28,831 nucleotides of DNA from NCBI GenBank assembly GCA_036378495.1, contig DASUWI010000054.1:1-28831 (forward strand), in the 5' to 3' direction. Source of the DNA: JAFALX01 sp036378495. Its GTDB lineage: Bacteria > Chloroflexota > Dormibacteria > Aeolococcales > Aeolococcaceae. Below the pieces are notes generated by a model. It made no database searches and had not been told where the DNA came from. It saw only the letters and a program-made list of their open reading frames with translations. Position 1 is the stretch's first letter; every line of letters begins with the position of its first letter. Shown piece by piece: positions 14,721 to 23,080 of this stretch. A program made the position numbers and the translations under genes.

Positions 14721-14737
14721 TAGCCTTCATGATCATG
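14721..14737 (+). promoter_or_regulatory. vapBC promoter/operator candidate
   Basis: TAGCCT at 14721-14726 fits TAnnnT and lies eight bases before the ATG at 14735. The palindrome CATGATCATG (14728-14737) covers the start codon. GCCTTCATG is directly repeated at 14711-14719 and 14723-14731. VapB proteins bind their own promoters at inverted repeats, so autoregulation here is likely. Confidence 0.35.
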
Positions 14738-14989
14738 GGTCAGCGCATGAAGATCACGCGCGGAGGCCAGATCTCGATTCCGGCGTCAATTCGCAGGCGC
14801 TGGGCCACGTCCACCCTGACCCTCCGCGATGAGGGCGGCCGCCTGGTCATCGAGCCTGCTGCGGATGACCCCATCGCGGCGGCGGACGGGGCGCTCGCGA
14901 ATGATTTCAAGGGTGTTGACACCAGCGCGCTGCGGCGCGCAGCGCGCTCAGATGACGCCGCCGGCGAGATCCGGCGAACGTCGGGGTGA
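14735..14989 (+). CDS. vapB: VapB-type antitoxin, SpoVT/AbrB fold
   Basis: An 84-residue protein. The N-terminal MKITRGGQISIPASIRRRW is a swapped-hairpin AbrB/MazE-type DNA-binding domain ('G-ItIP---R'), followed by LTLRDEGGRLVIEP. The C-terminal tail (about 45-84) is acidic then basic, as expected for the segment that occupies the toxin active site. I chose ATG 14735; ATG 14717, 14729 and 14747 are also in frame. The stop overlaps the toxin start as GTGA, the usual vapBC coupling. It should neutralise the VapC toxin and repress the operon. Confidence 0.85.
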   Translation: MGQRMKITRGGQISIPASIRRRWATSTLTLRDEGGRLVIEPAADDPIAAADGALANDFKGVDTSALRRAARSDDAAGEIRRTSG

Positions 14990-15456
14990 CCATCCTCGAC
15001 GCATACGCGCTTGTCGCGTTCCTGACGGGCGGGGCCGCAGCGTCGCAGGTGCGAACGCTCCTGCGCGAGGGCAACGCAGCGGTGGCGACGACCAACCTCG
15101 CCGAGGCACTCTATGTCTCAGAGCGCCGCGCTGGGATTCCCGTGGCCCGGGCGATGCAGGTCCTCGATCCGCTGTTCAGCGGTGTCTTGGCCGAGGTGCC
15201 GCTTGACACCCGCCGCGCCCGCCGCGCCGCGGAGATACGCGTCGCACACTACCACCGATCCAGGAGGCCCATCTCGCTGGCCGACGCCATCCTGATCGCG
15301 TCGACGGGACCTGACGACAGCATCGCCACCGCCGACCCAGATGTGCTCGCCGTGGCGGAGGCAGAGCGGCTGCGGACGGTCCGGCTGGCCCACGAGGCCC
15401 GAGACTCCATGTGCCTCCGTCGCGAGGAGGCGCCGCGTAGACTTCAGCCCGCATGA
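14986..15456 (+). CDS. vapC: VapC-type PIN-domain ribonuclease toxin
   Basis: A 156-residue PIN-domain protein starting at GTG 14986. The four acidic metal-binding residues are all visible: Asp5 (ILDAYALVAFL), Glu40 (TTNLAEAL), Asp100 (ISLADAILIAS) and Asp117 (IATADPDVL). The toxin is therefore probably active and cuts RNA (tRNA or rRNA in studied VapCs) when VapB is degraded. It is about 20 residues longer than many VapCs because of a basic tail (RREEAPRRLQPA). The tail's stop overlaps the next gene as ATGA, so vapB, vapC and the glyoxalase-fold gene may be one transcript. Confidence 0.88.
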   Translation: MTILDAYALVAFLTGGAAASQVRTLLREGNAAVATTNLAEALYVSERRAGIPVARAMQVLDPLFSGVLAEVPLDTRRARRAAEIRVAHYHRSRRPISLADAILIASTGPDDSIATADPDVLAVAEAERLRTVRLAHEARDSMCLRREEAPRRLQPA

Positions 15457-15878
15457 GTACCGAAGCCCAGGCGTCCGACCTCCCGCCGGTGCCGGAGATG
15501 CGCCTCGAGCTGGTGCCGGTGCCCGTCTCCAACGTGGATCGCGCCAAGGACTTCTACATCCGCGCCGGCTTCGGCGACCTGCACGACACGCAGGTGACGC
15601 CGGAGATGCGCGTGGTGCAGTTCACACCGCCGGGCTCCGGCTGCGCCATCGTGTTCGGCACCGGCATGGGGCCGATCACGGACATGGAGCCGGGCTCGGT
15701 GAAGGGGCTGCATCTGGTCGTCAATGACATCAACGCGTCGCGCGACGCGCTGCTCGCACGCGGGATCGATGTCGGCGGCGTCGACGACATGGGTGGCGTT
15801 AAGTACGCGGGTTTCAGCGATCCGGACGGCAACCTGTGGCTGCTGCAGGAGTGGCCGGAGTCGCACGGAACGGGCTGA
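15453..15878 (+). CDS. VOC-superfamily (glyoxalase/bleomycin-resistance fold) protein
   Basis: A 141-residue protein from ATG 15453, overlapping vapC by four bases. The paired beta-alpha-beta-beta-beta units of the VOC fold are visible. The first begins ELVPVPVSNVDRAKDFYIRA and the second GLHLVVNDINASRDALLARG, ending in AGFSDPDGNLWLLQEW, the usual 'F-DPdGN-w-l-E' signature with a probable metal Glu. The family includes glyoxalase I, dioxygenases and antibiotic-binding proteins, and the substrate cannot be told here. Its stop is two bases from the convergent TMEM175-type gene. Confidence 0.85.
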   Translation: MSTEAQASDLPPVPEMRLELVPVPVSNVDRAKDFYIRAGFGDLHDTQVTPEMRVVQFTPPGSGCAIVFGTGMGPITDMEPGSVKGLHLVVNDINASRDALLARGIDVGGVDDMGGVKYAGFSDPDGNLWLLQEWPESHGTG

Positions 15879-15880
15879 GC

Positions 15881-16558
15881 TCAGTCGGCTCCGTCGGCAG
15901 CGAGGAGCAGTCGGTTCGGCACCAGCCACATCACAGCCACCGCGGCGTACAGCGCGTAGGCGATCCACGGCGAGATCCAGGACAGTCCGATGCCGGTGGC
16001 GAAGCCCGAGAGCGAGAGCCTGCCCTTCGTGTTGGACCCGACTGCACGCGCCACTCGCGAGTCGCGCCCATTCGCGCGAATGATCATCCGCACCAGCACG
16101 GAGTACGCGCCGCCGGCTCCGAGGCTGACGATCCCGTAGACCGCAGCCGGGACGCTTGCCGAGGAATCCAGGCCCACCCACTTCGTGGCCACCGGCGTCA
16201 GGGACAGCCAGAAGAGCAGATGCAAGTTGGCCCACATCACGCCACTGCTGATGTGCTGCGTCGCTTTGAGCAGATGGTGGTGGTTGTTCCAGTAGATGCC
16301 GATCAGCGTGAAGCTGAGCACGTATACGAGCAGCGGCGGAATCTGCTGGCTGATCGCGCTCCACGTGGTGTTGCTGGGCACGGCGAGGCTGAACGCCATG
16401 ATCGTGATGATCACGGCGAGGACGCCGTCGCTGAAGGCCTCTAGGCGCTGCGCCTCGCGTCCTTCCGCCCGGGGCGTGTGCGGCTCGTGGGTGGTGGTGC
16501 TCGCGCTCACTCCTGTCGCCCCATTGTCAGCCAACTCGGCAGCGAAGGGGCCTGTCAC
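15881..16558 (-). CDS. TMEM175-family potassium channel (DUF1211)
   Basis: A 225-residue membrane protein with the family signature RLEAFSDGVLAVIITIMAF (38-56; FSDG at 42-45) in the first helix. YWNNHHHLLK (89-98) and NLHLLFWLSLTPVATKWVG (111-129) follow, for six helices in total. Bacterial TMEM175 proteins assemble as tetramers and conduct K+; a direct signalling role is not established. The GTG start at 16558 overlaps the stop of HK1 (GTGA), so the channel is the last gene of the kinase array transcript. The first 35 residues are a hydrophilic Thr/Ala/Glu-rich tail before the first helix, so a later start is possible. It converges with the VOC gene, with two bases between. Confidence 0.88.
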   Translation of the reverse strand: MTGPFAAELADNGATGVSASTTTHEPHTPRAEGREAQRLEAFSDGVLAVIITIMAFSLAVPSNTTWSAISQQIPPLLVYVLSFTLIGIYWNNHHHLLKATQHISSGVMWANLHLLFWLSLTPVATKWVGLDSSASVPAAVYGIVSLGAGGAYSVLVRMIIRANGRDSRVARAVGSNTKGRLSLSGFATGIGLSWISPWIAYALYAAVAVMWLVPNRLLLAADGAD

Positions 16559-18741
16559 ACCGCTGCGGCGATCGCCTCAGGAGGCGGATCACCCGCGGCC
16601 CCCTGCGCGCCGGTCGGAACCGCGCCCAGTACGCGCGTCCCGTGGCTCGGGCTGCTATCGATGCGCACCGTTCCGCCCAGGGCGTCGAGCCGGTCCCTCA
16701 TGTTGGTCAGGCCCGCACCCATGCGCACGGTGGCCACATCGAAGCCGCTGCCGTCGTCCGTGACCTCGAATTGCAGACCGCCGTTGGTCTCGCGGAGCCG
16801 CACGACCACAGTTGACGCCTCCGCGTACTTCTGCACGTTCTGCAGCGCCTCGAGCACGCAGAAGTAGACCGTCGCCTCGACCTCCTGCGGGTAGCGACCG
16901 ACACCGTCGGCGTCAACCGTCACGGGGACGGTCGCCTTGCGCGCCTGCGATTCCAGCGCCGTGGACAGTCCCTTCTCCGCCAGGAGTGGCGGGTAGATTC
17001 CGCGCGCCAGGTCGCGCAGCGTCTCCAGCGCCTCGTCGGTGTCCGACTTCAACTGCTCCAGCGTCAGCCTGGCCTTTTCTGGATCCTTCGCCGCCAGCAT
17101 CTCCGCCAGGCCCAGCTTCACCTTGAGCGCCACCAGGTGCTGCTGCGCGCCGTCGTGCAGGTTGCGTTCCAGCCGGCGCCGCTCAGCGTCCTGCGCGGAG
17201 ACCAGCCGCTGTCGTGACGCGCGCAACTCTTCGAGTCGTCGCTGCAGGTCCGCGGTGAGGCGAACGTTCTTCAGCACCAGCCCCGCCTGATGGGCGAGGT
17301 CGCCGAGCAACTTCTCCTCCACCGGCGTCAGCGCCTCGCCGCGCCGCTTCATAACACTCAGTGCACCAAGGAGCTCGCCCTGGTGTTCCACCGGCACGAG
17401 GCTAGTCACATCCGCAAGAACGGGGAGCGCCCCGTCGCGCATCTGCACAGCGCTCGGCGCGGGCACGTTTTGCGGCCACGTTGCCGTGGGCTGGAGCTCG
17501 CCGGCGTGGCGCAGCCATACCGTCGCGTATTCCGCACCGGTTCCTTCCTGCAGCAGACGGGTCATGCGTGGCAAGACCTCAGCAGCGTCGTACCCGCCGG
17601 CGACACTCGATGAGAACTCGCTCAACACCTGGTAGGGGGTTGCTCGCTTTCCGTACACCAGCCGGTTGGAGATGCGCTGCAGTCGCTCCCGTGCCGGCTG
17701 GAAGCCAACGGCCACAATCGCCGTGGCCAGGATCGACAGCCCCAGGTTGGGCTTGCCGCCACTGCCCACGAGCTCGCCGATGCCCACCGCGATGCCGACG
17801 TACACGCCGGTGATCAGCACGGCGAGAGCGCCGTACACCAGCGTGCGGCTGATGACGACGTCGATGTCGTACAGGCGATAGCGAAGTATGGCAAGGCCGG
17901 CGGCGACAGGGACTGCGCCGACCGACGTCACCAGGATGGACGCACCGACGTCGTACAGCGTGCCAGCGGCACCACCGATGGTATTTCCCACGGCGCTCGC
18001 GGCCACGCCGATGAGCACCAACACGCCGGCATACATGAAGAACTTCAACTGCTGGCGCACGGTCGCGTCGGCACGACGGCGACGTACGAAGAGGCTCGCC
18101 ACGCTGACGAGGGAGAGAGGGACGATCAGGAGGTAGGCGACGTTGAAGATCACGGCGGCGGCCGTCTCAGGCCTGAGGGCTGCGAGGAACTGGCCGGTGT
18201 TGTCGACGGTGGACGTCGGCTGCGGATACGTGATGACTGCCGAGGCGACGATCTGCAGCAGGACGACCGCAGTCGCCACACGCGCCCAGAGTCGCCAGCG
18301 ACGGCCGGGAGGCGTGCCGTCAGGGAACAGGAGCGGGACGAACACGACCGTGAGCGCAACCCCGGGGCCCCACAGCCACGATCCGATCCATCCTGCAAAT
18401 GCGCCAAGCGGCAGTGAACCAGGGGCCACGAGATACGCACGGATCGCGTACAGCTGGGCGTCCGAGGTCGTCAACAGGATGAGCGCGATCGCGAGAAAGA
18501 GCCAGCCGATGGCGTTGCGCGGAATCCGTGCGGCGACGACGGCGCCAACTGTGGCGAAGGCGAAGCACACGAGCGGGATTGCGGCGACGTATCCGTAGAG
18601 GTGCAGTTGAACACTCCGATCCGCGACGGCAAGCAAGGCGTAGGCGGCAACCTGCGCGGCTGCCACTACCCACAGCGCCCATGCGACGCGCCTTGCGACG
18701 ACGCTCGACCGAGCGATCCTGACGTGGGCGCTCATCGTCAC
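16555..18741 (-). CDS. Sensor histidine kinase HK1 (10-TM, GAF, HisKA_3, HATPase)
   Basis: A 728-residue kinase and the most divergent copy. About ten hydrophobic segments span residues 18-350, with the loops RIPRNAIGWLFL (72-83), LLFPDGTPPGRRWR (137-150), RRADATVRQQLKFF (222-235) and RYRLYDIDVVISRTLVYG (287-304). A GAF domain covers about 370-490, then a short coiled coil. The HisKA_3 box ERRRLERNLHDGAQQHL has phosphoacceptor His529 (codon 17155-17157). ATP-binding elements are EALQNVQKYA (N-box Asn635), DDGSGFD (662-668) and GAGLTNM (675-681). The GTG start at 18741 overlaps the HK2 stop, and the gene is followed by the overlapping channel gene. It differs from its sisters in the GAF start (SSSVAGGYDAAEVLPRMTRL) and has a longer Ala/Pro tail. 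The signal is unknown. Confidence 0.93.
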   Translation of the reverse strand: MTMSAHVRIARSSVVARRVAWALWVVAAAQVAAYALLAVADRSVQLHLYGYVAAIPLVCFAFATVGAVVAARIPRNAIGWLFLAIALILLTTSDAQLYAIRAYLVAPGSLPLGAFAGWIGSWLWGPGVALTVVFVPLLFPDGTPPGRRWRLWARVATAVVLLQIVASAVITYPQPTSTVDNTGQFLAALRPETAAAVIFNVAYLLIVPLSLVSVASLFVRRRRADATVRQQLKFFMYAGVLVLIGVAASAVGNTIGGAAGTLYDVGASILVTSVGAVPVAAGLAILRYRLYDIDVVISRTLVYGALAVLITGVYVGIAVGIGELVGSGGKPNLGLSILATAIVAVGFQPARERLQRISNRLVYGKRATPYQVLSEFSSSVAGGYDAAEVLPRMTRLLQEGTGAEYATVWLRHAGELQPTATWPQNVPAPSAVQMRDGALPVLADVTSLVPVEHQGELLGALSVMKRRGEALTPVEEKLLGDLAHQAGLVLKNVRLTADLQRRLEELRASRQRLVSAQDAERRRLERNLHDGAQQHLVALKVKLGLAEMLAAKDPEKARLTLEQLKSDTDEALETLRDLARGIYPPLLAEKGLSTALESQARKATVPVTVDADGVGRYPQEVEATVYFCVLEALQNVQKYAEASTVVVRLRETNGGLQFEVTDDGSGFDVATVRMGAGLTNMRDRLDALGGTVRIDSSPSHGTRVLGAVPTGAQGAAGDPPPEAIAAAV

Positions 18742-20930
18742 ACCGCGACCACGCGGCCGGCCGGGATCGATGCCCGGACTACCGTTCCCGACCCTGGAGC
18801 CGACTCGATGCTGAGCGCGCCTCCGATCGCATCGAGCCGGTCGTGCATGTTGGTGAGGCCCGCGCCTCGTCTCGCGCGCTCGACGTCGAAACCTCTGCCG
18901 TCGTCCTCAACGACGAAGCAGAGCTCACCATCAGCATCACGCAGCCGCACGACGGCGCGCGAAGCCTGCGCGTATTTCTGCACGTTCTGCAGCGCCTCGA
19001 GGGCGCAGAAGTACACCGTCGCCTCCACCTCCTGCGGGTAGCGCCCGACTCCGTCGGCGTCGACCTCGACGACGACCGTAGCCTTGCGCGCCTGCGACTC
19101 CAGAGCTGTGACAAGGCCCTTCTCCGCCAGCAGCGGCGGGTAGATGCCCCGCGCCAGGTCGCGCAAGGTCTCTAGCGCCTCGTCGGTGTCGGCCTTCAAC
19201 TGGGCGATCGTCTGTTTCGCCTTCTCGGGATCCTTGGCCGCGAGCATCTGTGCAAGCCCGAGCTTCACCTTGATCGCGACGAGGTGCTGCTGCGCGCCGT
19301 CGTGGAGGTTGCGCTCCAGCCGGCGCCGCTCCGCATCCTGCGCCGACACCAGCCGCTTCCGTGACGCGCGCAGTTCCTCGAGGCGTCTCTGCAGATCTGC
19401 GGTGAGGCCCACGTTCTTGAGCACCAGTCCCGCCTGGTGCGCCAGGTCATCGAGCAGCTTGTCCTCCACCGGCGTCAGCGCTTCGCCGCGCCGCTTCTCG
19501 ACACTCAGTGCGCCCAGCAGCTCGCCCTGGTGGCGCACCTCAACAGCGCGCGTCATTCCGGGCAACAGCGGGAGCCGGCCGTTCGACATGGGTAGCTCTG
19601 GCTCGAGCTCCGCGGTCGTCGATGGCGGCCATGTAACAGCAGCGTGCAGCGAACCACCGGACCGCAGCCAGACCGTAGATCGCTCGGCACCCGTCCCCTC
19701 CTTGAGCACGCGCGCCATCCGCGGCAGCACCTCGTCCGCAGCATATGAACCTGCCACCTGTGACGAGAACTCGCTGAGCACCTCATAGGGCGTTGCCCGC
19801 GTGCCATAAACGAGCCGGTTGGCCACGCGCTGGAGCCGCTCGCGCGCGGGCTGGAATCCCAGTGCGACGATGGCCGTCGCAAGGATGGACAACCCCAGAT
19901 TGGGCTTGCCACCGCTGCCGACGAAGATTCCGACCCCGACCGCGATTCCGACGTACACCCCGGTGATCAAGACGGCCAGGACGCCGTAGACGAGTGCGCG
20001 GCTGATGATGATGTCGATGTCGTACAGGCGGTATCGCAGCATCGCCACGGCAACCGCCACCGGGACGGCCAGCACAGCAATGAGGACCACGACCACGTAC
20101 AGACCGAAAATCGCCGGGCCGGCACTGACCGGCGAGGGCAGCACGGCTGTGGCGACGAGGCCGGCGGCAAGCACCACTGTACCGGCGGCGAACCACTTGA
20201 TCTGCTGGCGTCGTTCGGCGTCGGCGCCGCGCAGACGCAGGAAGACGGACGCGGCCGCGAAGGCGACAAGTACGAACTGGACGAACGTGGAATCGTTGAT
20301 CACCGCGTCGGTGAAGCCGGTGAGCGCGGGGATGGCGAGCGGGCTCGTCTGATCGACACCATGGATCGGGATGTATGTGATCCCGAGCCCTCCCTGGTTG
20401 GTGTTCACCAGCGCGACGAACACGTTCAGCGCCACCAGCGCCAGCTGCGCATAGACCAACCATCGCCAGCGGCGCGAGGGCAGATGACCGTCGGGAAACA
20501 GCAGCACGGCGAGCGCGTAGCCCAGGAAGGCGGGGGCCGCGGTGCCCGTCCAGAACACGCCGCCGAGCTGCACCCACCGGCCGGCGACGTCGCCGTGGTA
20601 CAGCAGCACCGTGCCCAGCAGGGAGCACAAGGCGCCGATCCCGAAGAACGTTGCAGCGCTCGAGATCAGCCAGCCAACCCAGTTGTCGGGCCGGCGTGCT
20701 GCGATCAGGCCGCCGACAGCGGCGAGTGCCGCGAACGGAAGAACGAACGCGGCGCTCACCGCCCCACCGGCCGCATGCCAGACGGGAGCGGGCGTGATCG
20801 GCGACAGATATGCAACGCCGAAGGCAACGAAGAGGAGCTGATCGAACAGGGTGACGATCGCGGCGTTGCGCGACGTGAAGATCCGACGGCGCCATCCGCG
20901 AGAGTTGACGGCGGTGATCGCCGTTGTCAT
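18738..20930 (-). CDS. Sensor histidine kinase HK2 (10-TM, GAF, HisKA_3, HATPase)
   Basis: A 730-residue kinase from ATG 20930, overlapping the HK3 stop. Membrane loops match the array scaffold: RRPDNWVGWL (79-88), LLFPDGHLPSRRWRW (143-157) and RGADAERRQQIKWF (234-247). The loop between helices 5 and 6 (about 176-215, with NTNQGGLGITYIPIHGVDQ) is long and unique to this copy. The otherwise invariant GELVGSGG after helix 9 reads GIFVGSGG, losing the Glu. GAF is about 385-505. Phosphoacceptor His543 (codon 19302-19304) lies in ERNLHDGAQQHL. Asn649 is the N-box, and DDGRGFD (676-682) and GAGLTNM follow. Part of the GAF coding sequence is nearly identical to HK3 at nucleotide level. Confidence 0.94.
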   Translation of the reverse strand: MTTAITAVNSRGWRRRIFTSRNAAIVTLFDQLLFVAFGVAYLSPITPAPVWHAAGGAVSAAFVLPFAALAAVGGLIAARRPDNWVGWLISSAATFFGIGALCSLLGTVLLYHGDVAGRWVQLGGVFWTGTAAPAFLGYALAVLLFPDGHLPSRRWRWLVYAQLALVALNVFVALVNTNQGGLGITYIPIHGVDQTSPLAIPALTGFTDAVINDSTFVQFVLVAFAAASVFLRLRGADAERRQQIKWFAAGTVVLAAGLVATAVLPSPVSAGPAIFGLYVVVVLIAVLAVPVAVAVAMLRYRLYDIDIIISRALVYGVLAVLITGVYVGIAVGVGIFVGSGGKPNLGLSILATAIVALGFQPARERLQRVANRLVYGTRATPYEVLSEFSSQVAGSYAADEVLPRMARVLKEGTGAERSTVWLRSGGSLHAAVTWPPSTTAELEPELPMSNGRLPLLPGMTRAVEVRHQGELLGALSVEKRRGEALTPVEDKLLDDLAHQAGLVLKNVGLTADLQRRLEELRASRKRLVSAQDAERRRLERNLHDGAQQHLVAIKVKLGLAQMLAAKDPEKAKQTIAQLKADTDEALETLRDLARGIYPPLLAEKGLVTALESQARKATVVVEVDADGVGRYPQEVEATVYFCALEALQNVQKYAQASRAVVRLRDADGELCFVVEDDGRGFDVERARRGAGLTNMHDRLDAIGGALSIESAPGSGTVVRASIPAGRVVAV

Positions 20931-23080
20931 GCCGCTCCCGCGGTGGCAACAATCACCGGAACGACGGCGCGCACGGTGGTGCCGTGCGCAGGCCGCGAGT
21001 TGACCTCCAGCGATCCGCTGAGCGCATCGATACGGTCGTTCATGTTGGTCAGCCCGGCGCCGCGCCGCACCGTCCGCGAGTCGAAGCCGCGACCGTCGTC
21101 CTCGACCTCGAATCGCAGCGCGCGTCCATCATCACGCAGCCGGACGACGGCGCGGTTCGCTTCAGCGTACTTCTGCACGTTCTGCAGCGCCTCCAGCACG
21201 CAGAAGTACACCGTGGCCTCGACCTCCTGCGGGTAGCGGCCGACGCCGGTGGTGTCGACCGTCACGGGGATCGTCGCCTTGCGCGCTTGCGATTCCAACG
21301 CGGTCGGCAACCCCTTCTCCGCCAGCAGCGGCGGGTAGATGCCCCGCGCCAGGTCACGCAGCGTCTCGAGCGCCTCGTCGGTGTCGGAGTTGAGCTGCTG
21401 CAGCGTGGCCCTGGCCCTCGCTGGGTCCTTCACCGCCAGCATCTCGGCGAGCCCGAGCTTCACCTTGAGCGCGACGAGATGCTGCTGGGCGCCGTCGTGC
21501 AGGTTGCGCTCCAGCCGGCGCCGCTCCTCGTCCTGCGCCGATACCAGCCGCTGCCGGGACGCGCGCAACTCTTCGAGCCGCCGCTGCAGGTCCGCGGTGA
21601 GGCCCACGTTCTTGAGCACCAGCCCGGCTTGATGCGCCAGGTCGTCGAGCAGCTTGTCCTCCACCGGCGTCAGCGACTCACCGCGCCGCTTCACCACGCT
21701 CAGCACACCGAGCAGCTCACCCTGATGGCGCACCTCGACCGCACGCGTCGCCCCCGGGATCGCAGGAAGCACCCCGTCCGGCAGCGGAATCGCCGGCTCC
21801 AGCCGCTCGCTGCCACCCACCGGCCACGCCGCCGCGGCATGCAGCGCGTCGCCCGACCGCAGCCAGATCGTGGATCGCTCGGCGCCCGTCCCCTCATCGA
21901 GCACGCGCGCCATCCGCGGCAGCACCTCGTCCGCAGCGTATGAACCTGCCACCTGTGACGAGAACTCGCTGAGCACCTGGTACGGCGTGGCCCGCGTCCC
22001 GTACACGAGCCGGTTGGCAACGCGCTGCAGCCGCTCGCGCGCCGGCTGGAACCCGACCGCGACAATTGCGGTGGCGAGGATCGAGAGCCCCAGGTTGGGC
22101 CTGCCGCCGCTGCCCACCAGCTCGCCGATGCCCACCGCGATCCCCACGTACACCCCGGTGATCAGCACCGCGAGCGAGCCGTACACCAGCGTGCGGCTGA
22201 TGACGATGTCGATGTCGTAGAGGCGGTACTTGAAGATGGCGACGCCGGTCGCGACCGGCAGCGCGATGGCGAAACCGAGCACGATCGCCAGGTCGCTCGC
22301 CGTGTTGAGCCACGTTGCACTCTGCACCACCGCCCCCACGACAGTCAGGACACCTGCGAGGATCGCGCTCAGCAGCACGGCGTAGGCGATCCACTTCAGC
22401 TGCTGCCGCGCCTCGCCTCGCGCCCGGCGCAGCCGCACGAACGGGGCTGCTGCAGCCACAACGACGATGGCGACGGCGACGAAATATATCGCCACCCCGA
22501 GCGCGCCCTGGGTCCACGCGAGGGCCGGAAGCCCAGGAAGCCCCGTGGGATTCTGGACCGCGGGGCTCGTCGTGGCCGTGACCGTCATCGAGTTTGGCGC
22601 GAGGAGCCCGAAGACCACGACCAGCAGGACACACATCACTGCGTTCGCGACTGCGAGGACACGCCAGCGCGGGGACGGGAGCCTGCCGTCGGGCACGAGC
22701 ATCAACACGAGCGCGGCCGCACCCACGGGCCAGACCGTCGGCCCCACCCAGGTGCTGAACCACAATGCCCAGGTCGCGCCGGCGACCGAGCCCGGGTGCG
22801 TGATCAGCCCGAGGCGCGCGTACTGATCAGCAAAGCCCTGCAACCCCACGACGACGCCGATGAAGAGGAACAGCCATCCAGTCGCGTTGCGTGGATGCCG
22901 CGCCGCGATCAGCCCGCCCACTGCGGCAAATGTCAGCGGCATGACGATCCCGATGGGATCGGCGCCGTCGATGCCGTGGATGCTCCGGATGTTCAATGCG
23001 ACCAGCACCACCGTCGCGACCCCGCCCGCCACGGACACCGCGGCGCTGCTGAGTGCAATGACCGTGGATCGCCTGCTCAT
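20927..23080 (-). CDS. Sensor histidine kinase HK3 (10-TM, GAF, HisKA_3, HATPase)
   Basis: A 717-residue kinase from ATG 23080, overlapping the HK4 stop. Scaffold loops are RHPRNATGWLFLF (61-73), LVPDGRLPSPRWRVL (128-142), RRARGEARQQLKWI (218-231) and KYRLYDIDIVISRTLVYG (284-301). The variable outside loop is about 160-190 (NSMTVTATTSPAVQNPTG). GAF is about 372-492. Phosphoacceptor His528 (codon 21497-21499), N-box Asn634, DDGRGFD (661-667) and GAGLTNM complete the kinase. Its sequence is a mosaic: the GAF start is closest to HK2 and the juxtamembrane segment closest to HK6. Ends AVVPVIVATAGAA, without the extra tail of HK1. Confidence 0.94.
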   Translation of the reverse strand: MSRRSTVIALSSAAVSVAGGVATVVLVALNIRSIHGIDGADPIGIVMPLTFAAVGGLIAARHPRNATGWLFLFIGVVVGLQGFADQYARLGLITHPGSVAGATWALWFSTWVGPTVWPVGAAALVLMLVPDGRLPSPRWRVLAVANAVMCVLLVVVFGLLAPNSMTVTATTSPAVQNPTGLPGLPALAWTQGALGVAIYFVAVAIVVVAAAAPFVRLRRARGEARQQLKWIAYAVLLSAILAGVLTVVGAVVQSATWLNTASDLAIVLGFAIALPVATGVAIFKYRLYDIDIVISRTLVYGSLAVLITGVYVGIAVGIGELVGSGGRPNLGLSILATAIVAVGFQPARERLQRVANRLVYGTRATPYQVLSEFSSQVAGSYAADEVLPRMARVLDEGTGAERSTIWLRSGDALHAAAAWPVGGSERLEPAIPLPDGVLPAIPGATRAVEVRHQGELLGVLSVVKRRGESLTPVEDKLLDDLAHQAGLVLKNVGLTADLQRRLEELRASRQRLVSAQDEERRRLERNLHDGAQQHLVALKVKLGLAEMLAVKDPARARATLQQLNSDTDEALETLRDLARGIYPPLLAEKGLPTALESQARKATIPVTVDTTGVGRYPQEVEATVYFCVLEALQNVQKYAEANRAVVRLRDDGRALRFEVEDDGRGFDSRTVRRGAGLTNMNDRIDALSGSLEVNSRPAHGTTVRAVVPVIVATAGAA

